A stretch of 64,000 nucleotides of DNA from NCBI GenBank assembly GCA_964643045.1, contig CAZXSC010000001.1, positions 72,337 to 136,336 on the forward strand, given 5' to 3'. The position numbers and the translations under genes were made by a program. This DNA comes from TMED23 sp964643045 (GTDB lineage: Bacteria; Pseudomonadota; Alphaproteobacteria; Rhodospirillales; UBA2165). Shown in pieces: positions 16,816-25,549 of this stretch. The notes under the pieces were generated by a model. That model did no database searches. It had not been told where the DNA came from and worked only from the letters and a program-made list of their open reading frames with translations. Each line of letters opens with the position of its first letter. The first letter of the stretch is position 1.

Positions 16816-18096
16816 TTATTTTATAAGTTGTTCATGTCGATTTAGGAAGCTTGGTGCTATTGGTGAACGTGCATCTGAATCTTCGAACTGGCCATCTTCT
16901 AAAGACAACCCATGGTTTTCGGGATAAAGTGAAAAGAAACGATGTTCTAATTCATCTCGTTCACAACCAACGATGCTTCCAGAATTCATTTTATTTAAGA
17001 TATCTAATGCTGCTTCTGTCAATTCTAATCCTGTGTTGTAAACAATTCTAATTTTTTCCTTTCTAAAGTCATCTGTTCGACCGAACGTTAGAATACCGCG
17101 TTTAATCGCTTCGCTGTAAGTAATGATTCTGTTTGAATCAATATCAAGATACTTGACTGGTAAAGACATAAAATTTGGCCACGGTGCATATAAATCAGCA
17201 ATATTTAGATTTGTGCGCAATCCACAGCCGCCTTGGGCGTGAGATAGATGGCCAATACCAGCTGAATCACAGATGAATAATGTACAGTATGAAGCAAGGA
17301 AAACATCTCCAAAATCGGTTCGGTGGTGTGTCGAATAATCAATTATTCGCGGATGTTGGGTTAAAAGAGGGCTTGCAACAATCGATCCCATTCGAACTAG
17401 CCAATAGCCCTGATCTGCTAAATTTTCAGCCATTTCTACATATGCGTCAAAATCAGGATTACGATAGCTATGATAATCCCAGCCGTTCTCGTTACCCGTT
17501 ACAAAAGACTTTTCCATATAAGCCTGGTCACGTACAGCGAAAGTGATAACAGGCGCTCCACTTGGAATGCCCATTTGTTTGAGTAGGGTTTGGCCGTTCT
17601 TTTTCTGTTCCTCTGTTAAGCAAAAAGGCGCTGGAGTGTTGTTAAAAATATCTGGGGCATAAACGATATGTGGCATAACATAAATGGCAGGATGTTTTGG
17701 TTTAATCCGAAATACCATTTTAATTAGATGTCTCAAAAAATCACTACAAACAACAGGTATGTATTGGCGGGTCATTTCCACAATAGTTCTGTTAGATAGC
17801 GCTCCGTCGCATAGCAAAACATCATAAGCTGTCCCATAACCTTGATCTAAATTTTTTCGGCGGAGGTAGTAGTCCATCGCCCCTAGAAAATGACCGATCC
17901 GGCCATCCATTGAAATAATGATATTATCACCGCTGTTGGATTTATAACCACCAACAATCATGAAACGGTATGGACGGTAAAACTTGAGAGCAAAAAGAAT
18001 TAGAATACCAAAGTAACCCGAAAGGTTCACTTTAACTTGATAATAACAAAAACGAGCTAGTCGATGTAAAGCACTCGGTTTTATCGAAGAATTCAT
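16816..18096 (-). CDS. Putative glycosyltransferase, TIGR04372-like
   Basis: 426 residues from ATG 18096, 10 bp after the previous stop; a TTG at 18114 is the alternative. I recognise the TIGR04372 pattern of putative glycosyltransferases from nonulosonate and exopolysaccharide loci: YRNPDFDAYVEMAENLADQGYWLVRMGS, a short region with RIIDYSTHHRTDFGDVFL, then CDSAGIGHLSHAQG and NFMSLPVKYLD. It is soluble; residues 15-40 are hydrophobic and basic and may touch the membrane. Neighbours are an FkbM methyltransferase and a carbamoyltransferase, so the sugar it transfers may be methylated and carbamoylated. Donor and acceptor are unknown. Confidence 0.75.
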   Translation of the reverse strand: MNSSIKPSALHRLARFCYYQVKVNLSGYFGILILFALKFYRPYRFMIVGGYKSNSGDNIIISMDGRIGHFLGAMDYYLRRKNLDQGYGTAYDVLLCDGALSNRTIVEMTRQYIPVVCSDFLRHLIKMVFRIKPKHPAIYVMPHIVYAPDIFNNTPAPFCLTEEQKKNGQTLLKQMGIPSGAPVITFAVRDQAYMEKSFVTGNENGWDYHSYRNPDFDAYVEMAENLADQGYWLVRMGSIVASPLLTQHPRIIDYSTHHRTDFGDVFLASYCTLFICDSAGIGHLSHAQGGCGLRTNLNIADLYAPWPNFMSLPVKYLDIDSNRIITYSEAIKRGILTFGRTDDFRKEKIRIVYNTGLELTEAALDILNKMNSGSIVGCERDELEHRFFSLYPENHGLSLEDGQFEDSDARSPIAPSFLNRHEQLIK

Positions 18097-18106
18097 GAGT
18101 AATGCT

Positions 18107-19066
18107 TTAATCAAAAAGAGAAGATTCGTAGAAATCGTTCAAGACAGGGAAATCGAGACCAAATATTTTCTTGTATGCATCTTGAATATAATTTTTTTCC
18201 ATACTGGGAAGGTAACTAATCGCCTTAAAAAGTAGAGCTACACGTTTATTTAAATCGCGAAATAAAGGTTGGTTTATAAATGTGGCATAGGAGACGCCCT
18301 CTTTTTCAACGGCACGAAGTAGAACTTCCAGAGCTACATCGGTCGCGTTGTTGAGCATTAAGAACAAAGCCATCCGGATAGTATTGGGAGCGACATCATT
18401 GCGTGTTCGATCAAATAGGCGTTTTGATGAAATAACCCATACACCATCTGTGGACATTAGTTTCCCAAATTTATCAGGAAGGGTAAATGGGCTTCTCGCG
18501 CTTCCCCGGCCATCATAATCCAAATTCAAGAGCTCAAAACCGTGTTCGTACATAAAATTGTTAATTTCGCCGAATGTTGGGCAATCTTTGAGAATTGGAG
18601 CAAAGGGTACCTCTGCACGAACACCCAAAACGGTATCCATTATTTTTGATTTTGCACCATTAAGAACTTCAAGTTCAGCCCCTTCGGTGTCAATTTTTAG
18701 GAAATGGATTTCTTGGTTAGAAAAGAGGCTATCAATTGATCTTGCCTCTACGGTATATTCTCTAATATTTTCATGCTCGATCCGCATATAATCTTCGTCT
18801 GAGAGAAATGCTTCATTAATGTCATAGTGTGAATTTAATGCACGATGGTGTCGTTCCTTGAATGTAAGAGTTGTATCTTTACTGAATAGCGCTAAATTCT
18901 CGACAGTAATATTTTTTCTATCAATATACTTCTTTTTTAAGCGATTAACTTCTTTGTCGTCGGCTTCAAATAGAAAAAAATTGACCAAAGTTTCCATGGA
19001 CTGCCAAGATGGATGTAAACCATAACGGGCTCCGGCATCAATTACATTACAATCAAGCTGAGGCAT
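18107..19066 (-). CDS. FkbM-family methyltransferase
   Basis: 319 residues. The FkbM signature is clear: VIDAGARYG near the start, FEADDKEVNRL, then FLKIDTEGAELEVLNGAK and a GVRAEVPF segment. The N-terminal about 200 residues hold the catalytic domain; the last 110 are a helical extension. The family mostly O-methylates sugar hydroxyls in antibiotics, glycolipids and polysaccharides. A good ribosome-binding site (AAGGGAG, about 10 bases before ATG 19066) supports the start. It lies 10 bp before the TIGR04372-type gene and 45 bp after an epimerase gene. Confidence 0.88.
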   Translation of the reverse strand: MPQLDCNVIDAGARYGLHPSWQSMETLVNFFLFEADDKEVNRLKKKYIDRKNITVENLALFSKDTTLTFKERHHRALNSHYDINEAFLSDEDYMRIEHENIREYTVEARSIDSLFSNQEIHFLKIDTEGAELEVLNGAKSKIMDTVLGVRAEVPFAPILKDCPTFGEINNFMYEHGFELLNLDYDGRGSARSPFTLPDKFGKLMSTDGVWVISSKRLFDRTRNDVAPNTIRMALFLMLNNATDVALEVLLRAVEKEGVSYATFINQPLFRDLNKRVALLFKAISYLPSMEKNYIQDAYKKIFGLDFPVLNDFYESSLFD

Positions 19067-19111
19067 TGATTTTTAGCTCCCTTGTTTGCGGTTAATATTG
19101 GTAAAGCAGAG

Positions 19112-19987
19112 TTACTCACAAAAGGCGTCAAGTGCATCTTCAATGCCGGTTGGATTAAAACCAAGCTTCCTAGCTGAAGAAAAATTAATTGTAAATGAAG
19201 ATTTGTCAAGAAGTCGTGTTTTTACTTTAGAGCTTGATCCTGTTCGAGTTATAATTCGTTTGACAGCATTTTCGATTGTTATGAATCCCGATGAAGCTAT
19301 GGGAAATACATGTGATCCTCGAAAACTTGAATTAGCGAGGTGAAGAATAAAGTTACTTAACGCGTTTACATCTACAGCATTGTTAAACCTGTTTTCTGGA
19401 TTGAATATTGTAATATCTTGATGTTTGAGTGCACGTTCGCGAACCTTCGCCAGCCAATGATTTTTGGCACCAATACCAAGCACGCTTGGAAGACGAATAG
19501 CAAAGGAAGATAATACAGAAGCCTTCTCGTGCAACAACATTTCGCCGGCCAGCTTGCTAAGGCCGTAGGTGTTGGGGTTCACAATCGGCGTATTTGAATC
19601 AATAGGGTCGACGTTTATTTCACCATGAACAGAAATACTGGAGGTAAATATGAAGCGATCTGCACCCGCTACCAACGCATAATCTAGAAGGTTTTGCATT
19701 CCATGTACGTTAGTTTTTATTATATCTGAAGCTGAGGATTCACTGGATGCAGCAGCAATGTGGATAATTGTAGAAACACGTTTCGGAAGGTGTTTGAAAG
19801 AAACGGAATCACTCAAATCCAAATGTATGACGTTTACATTTTTTAACCTTCGCATAGGATCGTCGTCGTCAATCGGTGAGCGGGTTGTTGCAACTAGGTT
19901 AGTACCAGATCGTGAAATTTGGTTTGATACATGCCTACCAATAAACGCTGTCGCGCCAATTAACAAGATTTCGGCTTCAGGAATCAT
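19112..19987 (-). CDS. NAD-dependent sugar epimerase/dehydratase (extended SDR)
   Basis: 291 residues from ATG 19987; the longer frame to 20092 lies inside the transketolase gene and carries no conserved sequence. The NAD-binding loop reads LLIGATAFIGRHV (second Gly of GxxGxxG replaced by Ala), then IIHIAAASSES, FTSSISVHGEI with the catalytic Ser region, and NTYGLSKLAGE with the Tyr-x3-Lys pair. It is a nucleotide-sugar epimerase, reductase or dehydratase of the UDP-glucose 4-epimerase group. It ends the block containing the split transketolase and probably serves the same higher-carbon sugar. No clear ribosome-binding site before the ATG. Confidence 0.8.
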   Translation of the reverse strand: MIPEAEILLIGATAFIGRHVSNQISRSGTNLVATTRSPIDDDDPMRRLKNVNVIHLDLSDSVSFKHLPKRVSTIIHIAAASSESSASDIIKTNVHGMQNLLDYALVAGADRFIFTSSISVHGEINVDPIDSNTPIVNPNTYGLSKLAGEMLLHEKASVLSSFAIRLPSVLGIGAKNHWLAKVRERALKHQDITIFNPENRFNNAVDVNALSNFILHLANSSFRGSHVFPIASSGFITIENAVKRIITRTGSSSKVKTRLLDKSSFTINFSSARKLGFNPTGIEDALDAFCE

Positions 19988-20015
19988 ATGGTGAATATTT
20001 GCATTTATAGTTAGA

Positions 20016-20936
20016 CTAGGGACGGTTAATTTCTTCGCTGATGCTTTCGATATCGAGCCCGTGCTTTGATAACAATTCCAAGTGATTTCCATAAAAATGA
20101 ATAAATTCGTCCTTTAAGGAAAAACATTTTAAACTACAATTGGCCTTCATTTCCCATGCAATTTCTTTTACCCGTGAGCCTAGTCCACCATGAGGAACGT
20201 GCTCCTCAATTACTGCTATTTGATTGTGGGTCGCTAAGATTTTTTGTATGCCTTCTGTATCAAGGGGCTTAATAGTATGGCAAGAGTATACAGATACAGA
20301 TTTCCCGGTTGAAGAAATCTGTTTGGCAACACTGAGAGCCATATCAACTGTTATGCCATATGATAGTATTGCAACATTTGCCCCCTGTTGAAGACATCTT
20401 ACTTTCCCAATTTTAAATGGATCGATAGCTTTACTAGTTAAATCTGGCTCGCCTGCTTTACCTAGTCGCATGTAAACTGGACCCAGACTTTCCGTCGCAC
20501 ACCAAGTTGTTGCCAAGCGCATTTCGTCTGGGTCGCATGGTGCGAGGACGGTTAAATTGGGAATTGCGGAAGCGATTGCGATGTCTTCAATTGTATGGTG
20601 GGTACCACCAAGTGTGGAGTAAATAACCCCAGCCCCCATACCGATAACTGTTACCGGTAAATTTTGATAGCACAAATCATCACGGACCATTTCAAATGGA
20701 CGATAAAGACTGAACGTGGCAATCGTATAACAAAACGGGCGCATCCCGTTTAAAGCCATTCCAGCAGCAATTCCAATCATTGATTGCTCGGCAACACCAC
20801 AATTAATAAATCGGTCTGGGAAATCCTCGCGAAAATTAATCATTGAGCCAGCTGGCGATAGATCTGCCACTAAGGCGCAAATACGATCATCTTTTTTGCC
20901 AATCTCGTAAATAGCATCTGCAAATTTATTTCTCAC
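20016..20936 (-). CDS. Transketolase, C-terminal (pyrimidine-binding) subunit
   Basis: 306 residues, equal to the Pyr and C-terminal domains of transketolase. The pyrimidine-side catalytic Glu is in NCGVAEQSMIGIAAGMAL; FCYTIATFSLYRPFEM and GGTHHTIEDIAIASAIPNL are also typical. It starts at GTG 20936 in a GTGA overlap with the stop of its partner gene and has GGAGA upstream, so the two chains are made together. Together they should transfer a two-carbon ketol unit with thiamine diphosphate. Split transketolases occur in antibiotic and glycan clusters, where they supply unusual ketoses or attach two-carbon branches. Confidence 0.92.
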   Translation of the reverse strand: MRNKFADAIYEIGKKDDRICALVADLSPAGSMINFREDFPDRFINCGVAEQSMIGIAAGMALNGMRPFCYTIATFSLYRPFEMVRDDLCYQNLPVTVIGMGAGVIYSTLGGTHHTIEDIAIASAIPNLTVLAPCDPDEMRLATTWCATESLGPVYMRLGKAGEPDLTSKAIDPFKIGKVRCLQQGANVAILSYGITVDMALSVAKQISSTGKSVSVYSCHTIKPLDTEGIQKILATHNQIAVIEEHVPHGGLGSRVKEIAWEMKANCSLKCFSLKDEFIHFYGNHLELLSKHGLDIESISEEINRP

Positions 20937-21760
20937 GATGATATCTCCGTTAGCTCATTAATTGCTTGGGCGTATTCCTCAGGGTTTGGCGAACGGTAGT
21001 GCCAAATTGGCTGTCCTTCCATAAATGATACACCGCGACCCTTGACCGTGTTGCAAATTAGCATAAACGGCTTCCCGCCTGCCCGGTTTGTTATTGCGTC
21101 AAAAACAGCCTCAGAATCGTGACCATTAACTTCTGCAGTTTCCCAGCCAAAAGCGTTTATTTTTTCGCTGATAGGATAGAATTTAGGGTGGGTTTCAATT
21201 GTGTCACCAAAGGATTGCATGCCATTATGATCTAAACAAATTATCAAATTATCTGTATTTAGGTTTGCCGCCATCATCAAGGCCTCCCAAGTTGATCCCT
21301 CTTGAAGTTCGCCATCGCTTATTATAACAAAAATTTTACCAGGACCCCTTTTAATATATTGTTCGGTATATGCCATGCCAGTTGCCATTGCTGCGCCGTG
21401 CCCTAGGGATCCTGTGGAGGCTTCTATGCCCGGTGTCCCAAAATCTGGGTGACATCCAAGCCGTCCGTCTGGTTTGCAATATAAGTCTAAGTCTTTTTTG
21501 CTTAGGATACCCAGATCCTCTAATATTACGTATTGGACCATACAACCATGGCCCTTCGACATGATAAATTTATCAATAGGGTCTTTATTGTCGCCGCGAT
21601 TCATCAGACCGTTATAAATACAATCAGTCATTTCCATAGCAGAAAAAGCTGCGGCAGCGTGCAGTGCGCCAACTTGTTGTGAAATATCGAGGATTCGTCG
21701 TCGATAAGATTTGCAGCGACTTTGCGCTAGCATTTTGTCAAAAGAATTAGTTAAGTTCAT
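20933..21760 (-). CDS. Transketolase, N-terminal (thiamine diphosphate-binding) subunit
   Basis: 275 residues, equal to the PP domain of transketolase. The thiamine diphosphate motif reads ISDGELQEGSTWEALMMAANLNTDN, with the G-D-G start changed to S-D-G; SKGHGCMVQYVILEDLG and GSLGHGAAMATGMAYTEQY carry the conserved His residues. Partner gene follows with a 4-bp overlap. Because a full-length housekeeping transketolase is normally one chain near 660 residues, this pair is a pathway-specific enzyme. It lies downstream of GmhA-, GmhB- and transaldolase-like genes, consistent with supply of a 7- or 8-carbon ketose phosphate or a branched sugar. Confidence 0.92.
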   Translation of the reverse strand: MNLTNSFDKMLAQSRCKSYRRRILDISQQVGALHAAAAFSAMEMTDCIYNGLMNRGDNKDPIDKFIMSKGHGCMVQYVILEDLGILSKKDLDLYCKPDGRLGCHPDFGTPGIEASTGSLGHGAAMATGMAYTEQYIKRGPGKIFVIISDGELQEGSTWEALMMAANLNTDNLIICLDHNGMQSFGDTIETHPKFYPISEKINAFGWETAEVNGHDSEAVFDAITNRAGGKPFMLICNTVKGRGVSFMEGQPIWHYRSPNPEEYAQAINELTEISS

Positions 21761-21804
21761 TTTCTATCTCTTAATAATTATGGGTGTAGTTGGAGTTTTG
21801 TATT

Positions 21805-22455
21805 TCAAGAGATTATTGTCCAATACCAATCACCGGAGTATCCGGCTTCTTCAAAAAGTTTTATCCAACCATCGGGATAGTCGTGAAAATAGGCTGTTAA
21901 TACCCAGCTTTCAAAAATTTTCTTCTGCTCAGATGTGAAATAGCTATCAACTTGGACAAATCCTTTATTTGGCGCTAGGCGTTCTATTTCACCCAAAGCA
22001 ACTTTACACAAGTCTCGCGGTAAATTATGCAAGCTATTGATGCAGAGCACAGCGCTGAAACTGCCATCTGGGAACGGCAGATCTTCAGCACTACCTATTT
22101 GGAGTCGACCGACGACCTCTGGTTCACAATTCATTAGAGCATATTTGGAAACATCTACCCCATAGGCATCGATTCCGAGAGCCAAGAGATCTTTAACCAG
22201 AAACCCTTTTGCGCATCCAATATCGAGCACTTTATCTCCTGATTTTAACCTAAAATGATCGACAATATCCTGAGCGACAGGTTGCCAACGCCCATCATAA
22301 CTGTAACCGCCATATCCATATTCACGCGGACCATCGAAATACATTTTTCCATATTCCCGGGAAACGCGAATATGCTCTTCTGTTTTTTCGGTTTCGCGAG
22401 CTTTGACATTGCGTTTTCCTTTAGGAAGAGAACGCAGGAGTTCAACTTCAGCCAT
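21805..22455 (-). CDS. Class I SAM-dependent methyltransferase
   Basis: 216 residues. Motif I is KVLDIGCAKGFLVKDL, followed by AYGVDVSKYALMN, then DLPFPDGSFSAVLCINSLHNL, a standard Methyltransf_11-type core. The N-terminus (residues 30-60) is rich in Gly and Tyr (DGPREYGYGGYSYDGRW), typical of sugar methyltransferases in surface-glycan and heptose loci. ATG 22455 shares one base with the TGA of the preceding epimerase gene. It probably methylates the sugar made by the surrounding block, for example on oxygen or at an activated carbon. Confidence 0.85.
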   Translation of the reverse strand: MAEVELLRSLPKGKRNVKARETEKTEEHIRVSREYGKMYFDGPREYGYGGYSYDGRWQPVAQDIVDHFRLKSGDKVLDIGCAKGFLVKDLLALGIDAYGVDVSKYALMNCEPEVVGRLQIGSAEDLPFPDGSFSAVLCINSLHNLPRDLCKVALGEIERLAPNKGFVQVDSYFTSEQKKIFESWVLTAYFHDYPDGWIKLFEEAGYSGDWYWTIIS

Positions 22456-23321
22456 CAGATCGTATCCTTTAATCCATCAGAAAGGTTGGTATATTCAAAT
22501 TTAGGAAAAGCTTTCCGTGTTGCTGTCGGATTGAACGGACGATAGCCGTTATGTGGCATAGCGCCAAGTCTTAATGAGCTTTTTATGGTGACAGGCTTTT
22601 CAGAAAAATTCACCATCATCTCAGCAATTCTTTTGAATGAGGTAACGGTTCCGGTAGCAGCATTAAGGATGCCTTTGCTTTTATGCCAAGCGATGAGCCG
22701 GATGAGTTCTGCAACATCATCAACCAAAACGTGGTCACGCTGTTCTTCACCTTCTCCAAAGAGGATTATTTCCTTGCCGTCAGCAACAAGCCGACGGAAA
22801 CGATTCGGACCATAGCCATTGTGTGGGTCATCGATACCGTAAATGAGTGTAGGGCGCAAAATTGTTAAGGTGAATTCGGTTGTTTCTTTTAACATAATTT
22901 CGCGAGTAAGATGCATGATACCGTGCATTGACGTGGGTTCGGCACTTGAAGTTTCGTTTAAGGGCTCCATACTATCGGCATAAACTGCATCAGAACTTAC
23001 ATATATAATGTGTGCAGGTTGAGTTCTAGAGATAGCTTCACACACGCCAGCCATCATTTGGACATTGCGAATAAGCATTGCAGCGTCTTTGCACGGTGCT
23101 TCAGCAGAAATTACAATCAGGGTATCCGTCGGCTTAACGAGATCTGTTAGTTTAGATCCGGCTTCTTCGTCTAATAATTCTATATCATTACGGCTCAGTG
23201 GGAGGACTTTCGTGCCTTCTGATTTAAAAGCTCTATGAGTTGCCCCGCCAACAAAACCTGCGGCTCCTAATATAACAACTCGGCTAGGTTGAGTTTGTTT
23301 AGAATTTTTATGTTCGAGCAT
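22455..23321 (-). CDS. NAD-dependent nucleotide-sugar epimerase/reductase (SDR)
   Basis: 288 residues from ATG 23321; AAAGGGAAG lies six bases upstream, so the TTG one codon earlier is not needed. The loop is VVILGAAGFVGGATHRAF. Position of the catalytic Ser is in YVSSDAVYADS; in place of the usual Tyr-x3-Lys there is SMHGIMHLTREIML, where Tyr is not obvious (His or Met at that place) and Lys is absent. The end of the domain, YGIDDPHNGYGPNRF and RDHVLVDDVAELI, is standard. A changed active site suggests a non-oxidative role or altered substrate. It is flanked by the unusual dehydrogenase homolog and a methyltransferase. Confidence 0.75.
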   Translation of the reverse strand: MLEHKNSKQTQPSRVVILGAAGFVGGATHRAFKSEGTKVLPLSRNDIELLDEEAGSKLTDLVKPTDTLIVISAEAPCKDAAMLIRNVQMMAGVCEAISRTQPAHIIYVSSDAVYADSMEPLNETSSAEPTSMHGIMHLTREIMLKETTEFTLTILRPTLIYGIDDPHNGYGPNRFRRLVADGKEIILFGEGEEQRDHVLVDDVAELIRLIAWHKSKGILNAATGTVTSFKRIAEMMVNFSEKPVTIKSSLRLGAMPHNGYRPFNPTATRKAFPKFEYTNLSDGLKDTI

Positions 23322-23334
23322 CAATTACTTCCCT

Positions 23335-24618
23335 TTAAGAGAATGTTGAAAGTTCTGAAAGACCTAAAGTGAGATAGTCTAACCCGGCGGCTTTAACCAT
23401 TTTACGATTCAAAATAGCATAGGGATCTAAAATAGTGCGGCCTTTCATATGAGAGGATATTCTCTTCAAATTAAGCCCAGCGTATTCCGGCCAGGGGGTC
23501 ATGATTACCAGGGCGTCTGCATTTTTAGTAGCGTTCTCGGCGCTGTTTGATGATGAAACAGGAATTCCCGCTGCATCGGGTGAAACAATAGGGTCGTGGA
23601 CGCAAACTTCAAATCCATTAAGATGGCTGAGCAAGGCAAGGGAGGGCGAATTCTTTGTGCTGTGCGTGTTTTCTTTATAGGCCAGCCCCAAGACGCAAAT
23701 CCGTGCATTTGGATTTGTGCTTAAAACCTTTTTATTTAATATGCGCCAAGCCCATTCTTTCCGATGCGCACTATTTCTGATCCATGCAGCAACAATACTG
23801 CCGTCTGTTTGATGTATCTCGGACAATTGCATAATTGTGTTTAGATCTCTCTCTAAGTTACCGCCTGCAATTCCAAGGCCGGGTTTTAAGTAACTGTACT
23901 TGCCAATCCGTCTGTCGAGCCTGAGAGAGGGTACAATTTCTGACCAATCAGCGTTAGCATTTTCACAAATTTCAGCCATTGTATTGGCGACACCTATTGA
24001 AGCGACGAGACACATATTAATTGCTATTTTTGCTAGTTCCGCACTTTCATATCGCATCGGCATGATTGGACACTTAAACGTACCGAGAAATTCTAACAAC
24101 CGCGCGTCTATTTTCTGATCCGGATGAGCACAGCCGACAATGAAACGTTCTGGTTTTGTGGCACGCTCTACAGCTTGGCCAAAAATAAGCGTCTCCACTT
24201 GATAATATAAATTCCCTGATCGGCGTGAAATCTGCCGCGTGAATCCAGGTGGCACTTGGCATAATATAGTTAATAAGGCATCCGGTTTCATTGCCGCTTC
24301 ACTTAGAGAGATCATTTTCATTATAGTCGTGAGATCACTGTTACCTCGATCATCGGTCGGGACATCAGCTGATATATAAACTATGTCACACTGAGAAAGT
24401 GAATTCACGTCGTCGCTGAAGTTCAGGCGTGGTTTATTTTTCTTTACTAATTCATTAAGGCCGGGTTCGTTGATAGGAAGTAGCCCATTATTAATTGCAG
24501 CGACATATTTGGCGTCGTGATGATAGCCGATCACATCAAAACCATTTTCCGCAGCGGCAGCAGCTGAGTTTAATCCTAGGTGTGTCAAGCCAGCATAACC
24601 AATAATCAAATTAGGCAT
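23335..24618 (-). CDS. UDP-glucose/GDP-mannose dehydrogenase homolog lacking the catalytic Cys
   Basis: 427 residues, normal for the family, with all three domains: N-terminal Rossmann (IIGYAGLTHLGLNSAAAA), central domain (AELAKIAINM with Lys197 and Asn201), C-terminal Rossmann (CVLGLAYKENTHSTKNSPSL). In true four-electron dehydrogenases the motif GFGGSCFPKD carries the nucleophilic Cys; here residues 246-258 read PGLGIAGGNLERD, so Asn254 stands at the Cys site and Arg replaces the following Lys. It therefore cannot form the thiohemiacetal needed to make a uronic acid. A two-electron oxidation of a secondary hydroxyl, or an epimerisation/dehydration step, is more likely. LmbL of the lincosamide pathway is a comparable family member as I recall it. 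Confidence 0.85.
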   Translation of the reverse strand: MPNLIIGYAGLTHLGLNSAAAAAENGFDVIGYHHDAKYVAAINNGLLPINEPGLNELVKKNKPRLNFSDDVNSLSQCDIVYISADVPTDDRGNSDLTTIMKMISLSEAAMKPDALLTILCQVPPGFTRQISRRSGNLYYQVETLIFGQAVERATKPERFIVGCAHPDQKIDARLLEFLGTFKCPIMPMRYESAELAKIAINMCLVASIGVANTMAEICENANADWSEIVPSLRLDRRIGKYSYLKPGLGIAGGNLERDLNTIMQLSEIHQTDGSIVAAWIRNSAHRKEWAWRILNKKVLSTNPNARICVLGLAYKENTHSTKNSPSLALLSHLNGFEVCVHDPIVSPDAAGIPVSSSNSAENATKNADALVIMTPWPEYAGLNLKRISSHMKGRTILDPYAILNRKMVKAAGLDYLTLGLSELSTFS

Positions 24619-25549
24619 TGACAGTTACCCCGGCATTCATAGAAAGATCGGTCAATGTGCGATTAATCCAAATATCGTTCTCAAGGTTATGCCCACCCCT
24701 TTTTTTGCATAGATTAACAAAATGTTTGTATTCGATATTCCAGGTAGGATCTTCTTGTTCTAACCTATCAAATTTTTCTGGCGGGCGACCACTCGGTAAA
24801 ATTCTTGTCCGGTGGATAAAAGTACTAGGCCCCCATTTGCAAAGTGAGTTAATGTGGGCACTTCCTTTTTCAGCAAATACATCACAAGTAAAGTGATTGC
24901 GCCAAGACAACATAGTCATCTCTAGTTGGATGGCGGGTGTGTTATTACTTCCTACAACAACATGGTCAAAAGATTTATTTTCATGGGTATAGGCGCCTTG
25001 AATTTTGAATTTTGGGTCAAAATTCTCGCCAAACCAAAATCGCAAGGTATCTAACAAGTGGCTCCCCAGATCTGCCAAAACGCCGGCTCCTGTATCCCGC
25101 CACTTGCTGTTCCTGACTAAACGGGCTGTGCCGTTGCCATAAAACATCCGCAGACTATAGATTTTCCCCAAAGCACCATTTTGAATTAAATTGCGCATTC
25201 TAACGAAATGAGGCTCGAACCGATGATTATAAGCGGTATAGCAGACCACATTGTTAGTTTTGGAAAGTTCGGCAAGGGTTTCAATATCGCTATCATTTTT
25301 TGCGAATAGTGGTTTCTCAACCAGAACATGTTTTTTGTTCGCCAACAAATAGCTTATCAAAGCGACTTTGGGATCATCTGGAATACACAAAATTGCGGCA
25401 TCGAAGCTATCCAGCGGCACTTCCCGTATATCTTTATAATCGACACCTTCTGCCACAGGATCAATCGTAGCGACTATATCATCCTGCGCAGCGCGTTGGC
25501 GTTTTGTACCTTGAACGCCCATACCTGCAACAACAACTTTTAACGCCAT
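24611..25549 (-). CDS. Gfo/Idh/MocA-family oxidoreductase
   Basis: 312 residues. N-terminal nucleotide-binding part has KVVVAGMGVQGTKRQ and AILCIPDDPKVALI; the family hallmark E-K-P is at residues 78-80 (HVLVEKPLF), and YTAYNHRFEPHFV plus GAGVLADLGSHLLDTLRFWFG carry the C-terminal active-site Asp/His region. Members oxidise or reduce sugar carbons, often of nucleotide sugars. ATG 25549 directly follows the TAA of the kinase/adenylyltransferase gene, and the gene overlaps the dehydrogenase homolog by 8 bp, so these three are co-translated. An oxidoreductase of this family also acts in GDP-octose tailoring in lincosamide biosynthesis. Confidence 0.88.
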   Translation of the reverse strand: MALKVVVAGMGVQGTKRQRAAQDDIVATIDPVAEGVDYKDIREVPLDSFDAAILCIPDDPKVALISYLLANKKHVLVEKPLFAKNDSDIETLAELSKTNNVVCYTAYNHRFEPHFVRMRNLIQNGALGKIYSLRMFYGNGTARLVRNSKWRDTGAGVLADLGSHLLDTLRFWFGENFDPKFKIQGAYTHENKSFDHVVVGSNNTPAIQLEMTMLSWRNHFTCDVFAEKGSAHINSLCKWGPSTFIHRTRILPSGRPPEKFDRLEQEDPTWNIEYKHFVNLCKKRGGHNLENDIWINRTLTDLSMNAGVTVNA

